From Ruminococcaceae bacterium UBA5408 (GTDB taxonomy: Bacteria > Bacillota > Clostridia > Oscillospirales > Acutalibacteraceae), in the NCBI GenBank assembly GCA_002407645.1, contig DHNU01000071.1, positions 1-6,804 of the forward strand: a stretch of DNA of 6,804 nt, written 5' to 3'. Shown here one piece after another: positions 5,672 to 6,804 of the stretch (position 1 is the stretch's first letter; the number at the start of each line of letters is the position of its first letter). Position numbers and translations under genes: made by a program. The notes beneath the pieces are model-generated. The model had not been told where the DNA came from, did no database searches, and saw only the letters and a list, made by a program, of their open reading frames with translations.

Positions 5672-6142
5672 TCAATTGTCAATTAAGCAAACAGCCTGAA
5701 CAGATATTCCTTCACCCGAACCCGTAAATCCAAGTTTTTCTTCTGTTGTCGCCTTAACGCTTATTCTGTCTAAATCAATATTGCACGCATTTGCTAAATT
5801 GGCTCTCATATTTTCTATATATGGACTTAATTTAGGATTTTGAGCGATAATAGTTGAATCTATATTAATAATTTTATAACCGTTTTTATAAAGTAAATCA
5901 CAAACTTGTGAAAGCAATATTAAGCTGTCTGCATTTTTAAACTTGGGGTCATTATCAGGAAAAAGCTTTCCTATGTCACCGAGAGCGGCAGCGCCAAGGA
6001 GAGAATCAGCAATTGCATGTGTAAGTACGTCAGCATCCGAATGACCGAGCAGTCCTTTATCATATTCGATATTCACACCGCCTAAAATAAGCTTGCGGTT
6101 AAAAACAAGTCGATGCACGTCATAACCGTGACCTATTCTCAT
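5672..6142 (-). CDS. ispF: 2-C-methyl-D-erythritol 2,4-cyclodiphosphate synthase
   Basis: IspF cyclises CDP-methylerythritol 2-phosphate to methylerythritol 2,4-cyclodiphosphate with loss of CMP, the fifth step of the MEP isoprenoid pathway, as a cytosolic homotrimer with a metal in each active site. The 156 residues match the family length. Visible are the N-terminal [10 protein letters not shown] with metal ligands D8 and H10, the third ligand H42, the [31 protein letters not shown] block (33-63) including H34 and D56, [12 protein letters not shown] (94-105), and the C-terminal [17 protein letters not shown] (130-146) with T132 and E135. All key residues are present. ATG at 6142 overlaps the ispD stop by 4 bp and is preceded by a GGGAGGAAGG ribosome site lying in the last ispD codons. 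It ends 59 bp before the DUF3343 gene with no terminator seen. Confidence 0.97.
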   Translation of the reverse strand: MRIGHGYDVHRLVFNRKLILGGVNIEYDKGLLGHSDADVLTHAIADSLLGAAALGDIGKLFPDNDPKFKNADSLILLSQVCDLLYKNGYKIINIDSTIIAQNPKLSPYIENMRANLANACNIDLDRISVKATTEEKLGFTGSGEGISVQAVCLIDN

Positions 6143-6804
6143 TTTCCTTCCTCCCTGCTTTTAAGAATACTCTCTGCTATATATACATCTTCCAAAGTGG
6201 TGAGTTTAATATTTGTATATGTTCCTGTGCATAAATGTACTTTAGTACCGATATGTTCAACAAGCTGACAGTCATCTGTATAATCCATATTTTCATTTTT
6301 TGCTTTTTCCAATGCCTTTAAATAAAGATTACGTTCAAAAACCTGTGGTGTTTGAACCGCCCAAAGTAAAGAACGCTGCGGAGTTGATTTTATAAAATTA
6401 TCATGTCCTATTATTTTAATTGTATCTTTAACCGGTACCGCAAGAGCAGACGCCTTATATTTTATGCAGTCCTTTACAGAGGCTGTAATTTCCTGTTCAG
6501 TGATTAAAGGTCTTGCTCCGTCGTGAATGGCAAAATATTCAGCTGTTATCTTAGCTTCACGAATTCCCGCTTCAACTGATTGTTGCCTGGTTGAGCCACC
6601 TTTAACGATTTTAAAAACTTTTTTTAATTTATACTTTTTTATATAGCCGCTGATAAGGCTGATATCTTCCTGCCTACATACTATTACTATATTATCTATT
6701 ATTTCTGAATTTTCAAATGCTGAAATTGTACGAATAATTACAGGAATATCACAAAGAGGAATTAATTGTTTGGATATACTACCCATTCTGGTTGAATTTC
6801 CCGC
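6139..6804 (-). CDS. ispD: 2-C-methyl-D-erythritol 4-phosphate cytidylyltransferase (5' end cut by window edge)
   Basis: IspD joins CTP and methylerythritol 4-phosphate to form CDP-methylerythritol, the third MEP pathway step. The frame is open to base 6804 and reads AGNSTRMG at the edge, the glycine-rich CTP-binding loop. The Met at 6786 is therefore internal (the M of TRMG), not the start; roughly 10-15 residues should lie outside the window. Counting from that Met, other motifs are K6 (SISKQL, equivalent to the conserved catalytic lysine), GGSTRQQSV (63-71), HDGARPL (88-94), VPVKDTIK (117-124), AVQTPQVF (143-150), YTDDCQLVE (169-177) and NIKLTTLED (192-200) with the substrate-binding K194. 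The 222 codons seen fit a protein of about 230-235 residues. It overlaps ispF by 4 bp, and the adjacent ispD-ispF order is common in bacteria. Confidence 0.96.
   Translation of the reverse strand, partial: AGNSTRMGSISKQLIPLCDIPVIIRTISAFENSEIIDNIVIVCRQEDISLISGYIKKYKLKKVFKIVKGGSTRQQSVEAGIREAKITAEYFAIHDGARPLITEQEITASVKDCIKYKASALAVPVKDTIKIIGHDNFIKSTPQRSLLWAVQTPQVFERNLYLKALEKAKNENMDYTDDCQLVEHIGTKVHLCTGTYTNIKLTTLEDVYIAESILKSREEGK

Noticed and set aside
5670..5682. Two perfect TTGACA hexamers as a -35 box for the DUF3343-desulfurase genes
   Set aside because: No acceptable -10 hexamer lies 15-19 nt downstream of either copy (the 17-nt positions read AGGCTT and TTTTTA), and the hexamers are coding.
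1..6804. CRISPR arrays, tRNA or rRNA genes, insertion sequences, riboswitches
   Set aside because: No spaced repeats, cloverleaf-like segments, transposase motifs or long structured leaders were seen; spacers are 25-288 bp and explained by promoters, ribosome sites and one terminator.

Overview
This window looks like a chromosomal housekeeping region of a low-GC Gram-positive bacterium, most likely a member of the Clostridia. The DNA is AT-rich. It combines an HPr kinase/phosphorylase, the CdaA-CdaR c-di-AMP module, the MEP isoprenoid genes ispD and ispF, and strong AGGAGG-type ribosome binding sites. Lineage below class cannot be read from the sequence. All eight genes lie on the minus strand, so transcription runs from high to low coordinates, and both edges cut a gene.

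Layout in transcription order. (1) 6804-4249: ispD (5' end outside the window), ispF, a small DUF3343 protein and a class-V PLP cysteine desulfurase-like enzyme. ispD/ispF and DUF3343/desulfurase each overlap by 4 bp (ATGA), and 59 bp separate ispF from the DUF3343 gene, so this is probably one operon. (2) 4248-1954: a short spacer with a good extended -10 promoter, then cdaA and cdaR (4-bp ATGA overlap), closed by a 17-bp hairpin terminator. (3) 1953-1: an AT-rich spacer with a promoter, then hprK (TTG start) and a PHP-domain phosphohydrolase 25 bp further on, which is still open at base 1. No gene-free stretch exceeds 300 bp. The longest (1718-2005) holds the cdaR terminator, an AT-rich dyad and the hprK promoter.

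Function. IspD and IspF catalyse two middle steps of the MEP pathway. The desulfurase and DUF3343 pair has the features of a sulfur (or selenium) mobilisation module: a PLP lysine and a catalytic cysteine in the enzyme, and one conserved cysteine in the small protein. CdaA makes c-di-AMP and CdaR is its membrane-anchored YbbR-domain regulator. HprK phosphorylates and dephosphorylates HPr to control carbon use, and the PHP protein is a YcdX-like metal-dependent phosphatase of unknown substrate.

Most of the window is conserved core genome, and I found no clearly new system. The least understood part is the coupled DUF3343-desulfurase pair behind ispDF. Secondary points of interest are the dyad over the cdaA -10 box, the absence of glmM after cdaR, and ribosome binding sites written into the C-terminal codons of upstream genes. 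I saw no mobile element, CRISPR array, tRNA or rRNA.
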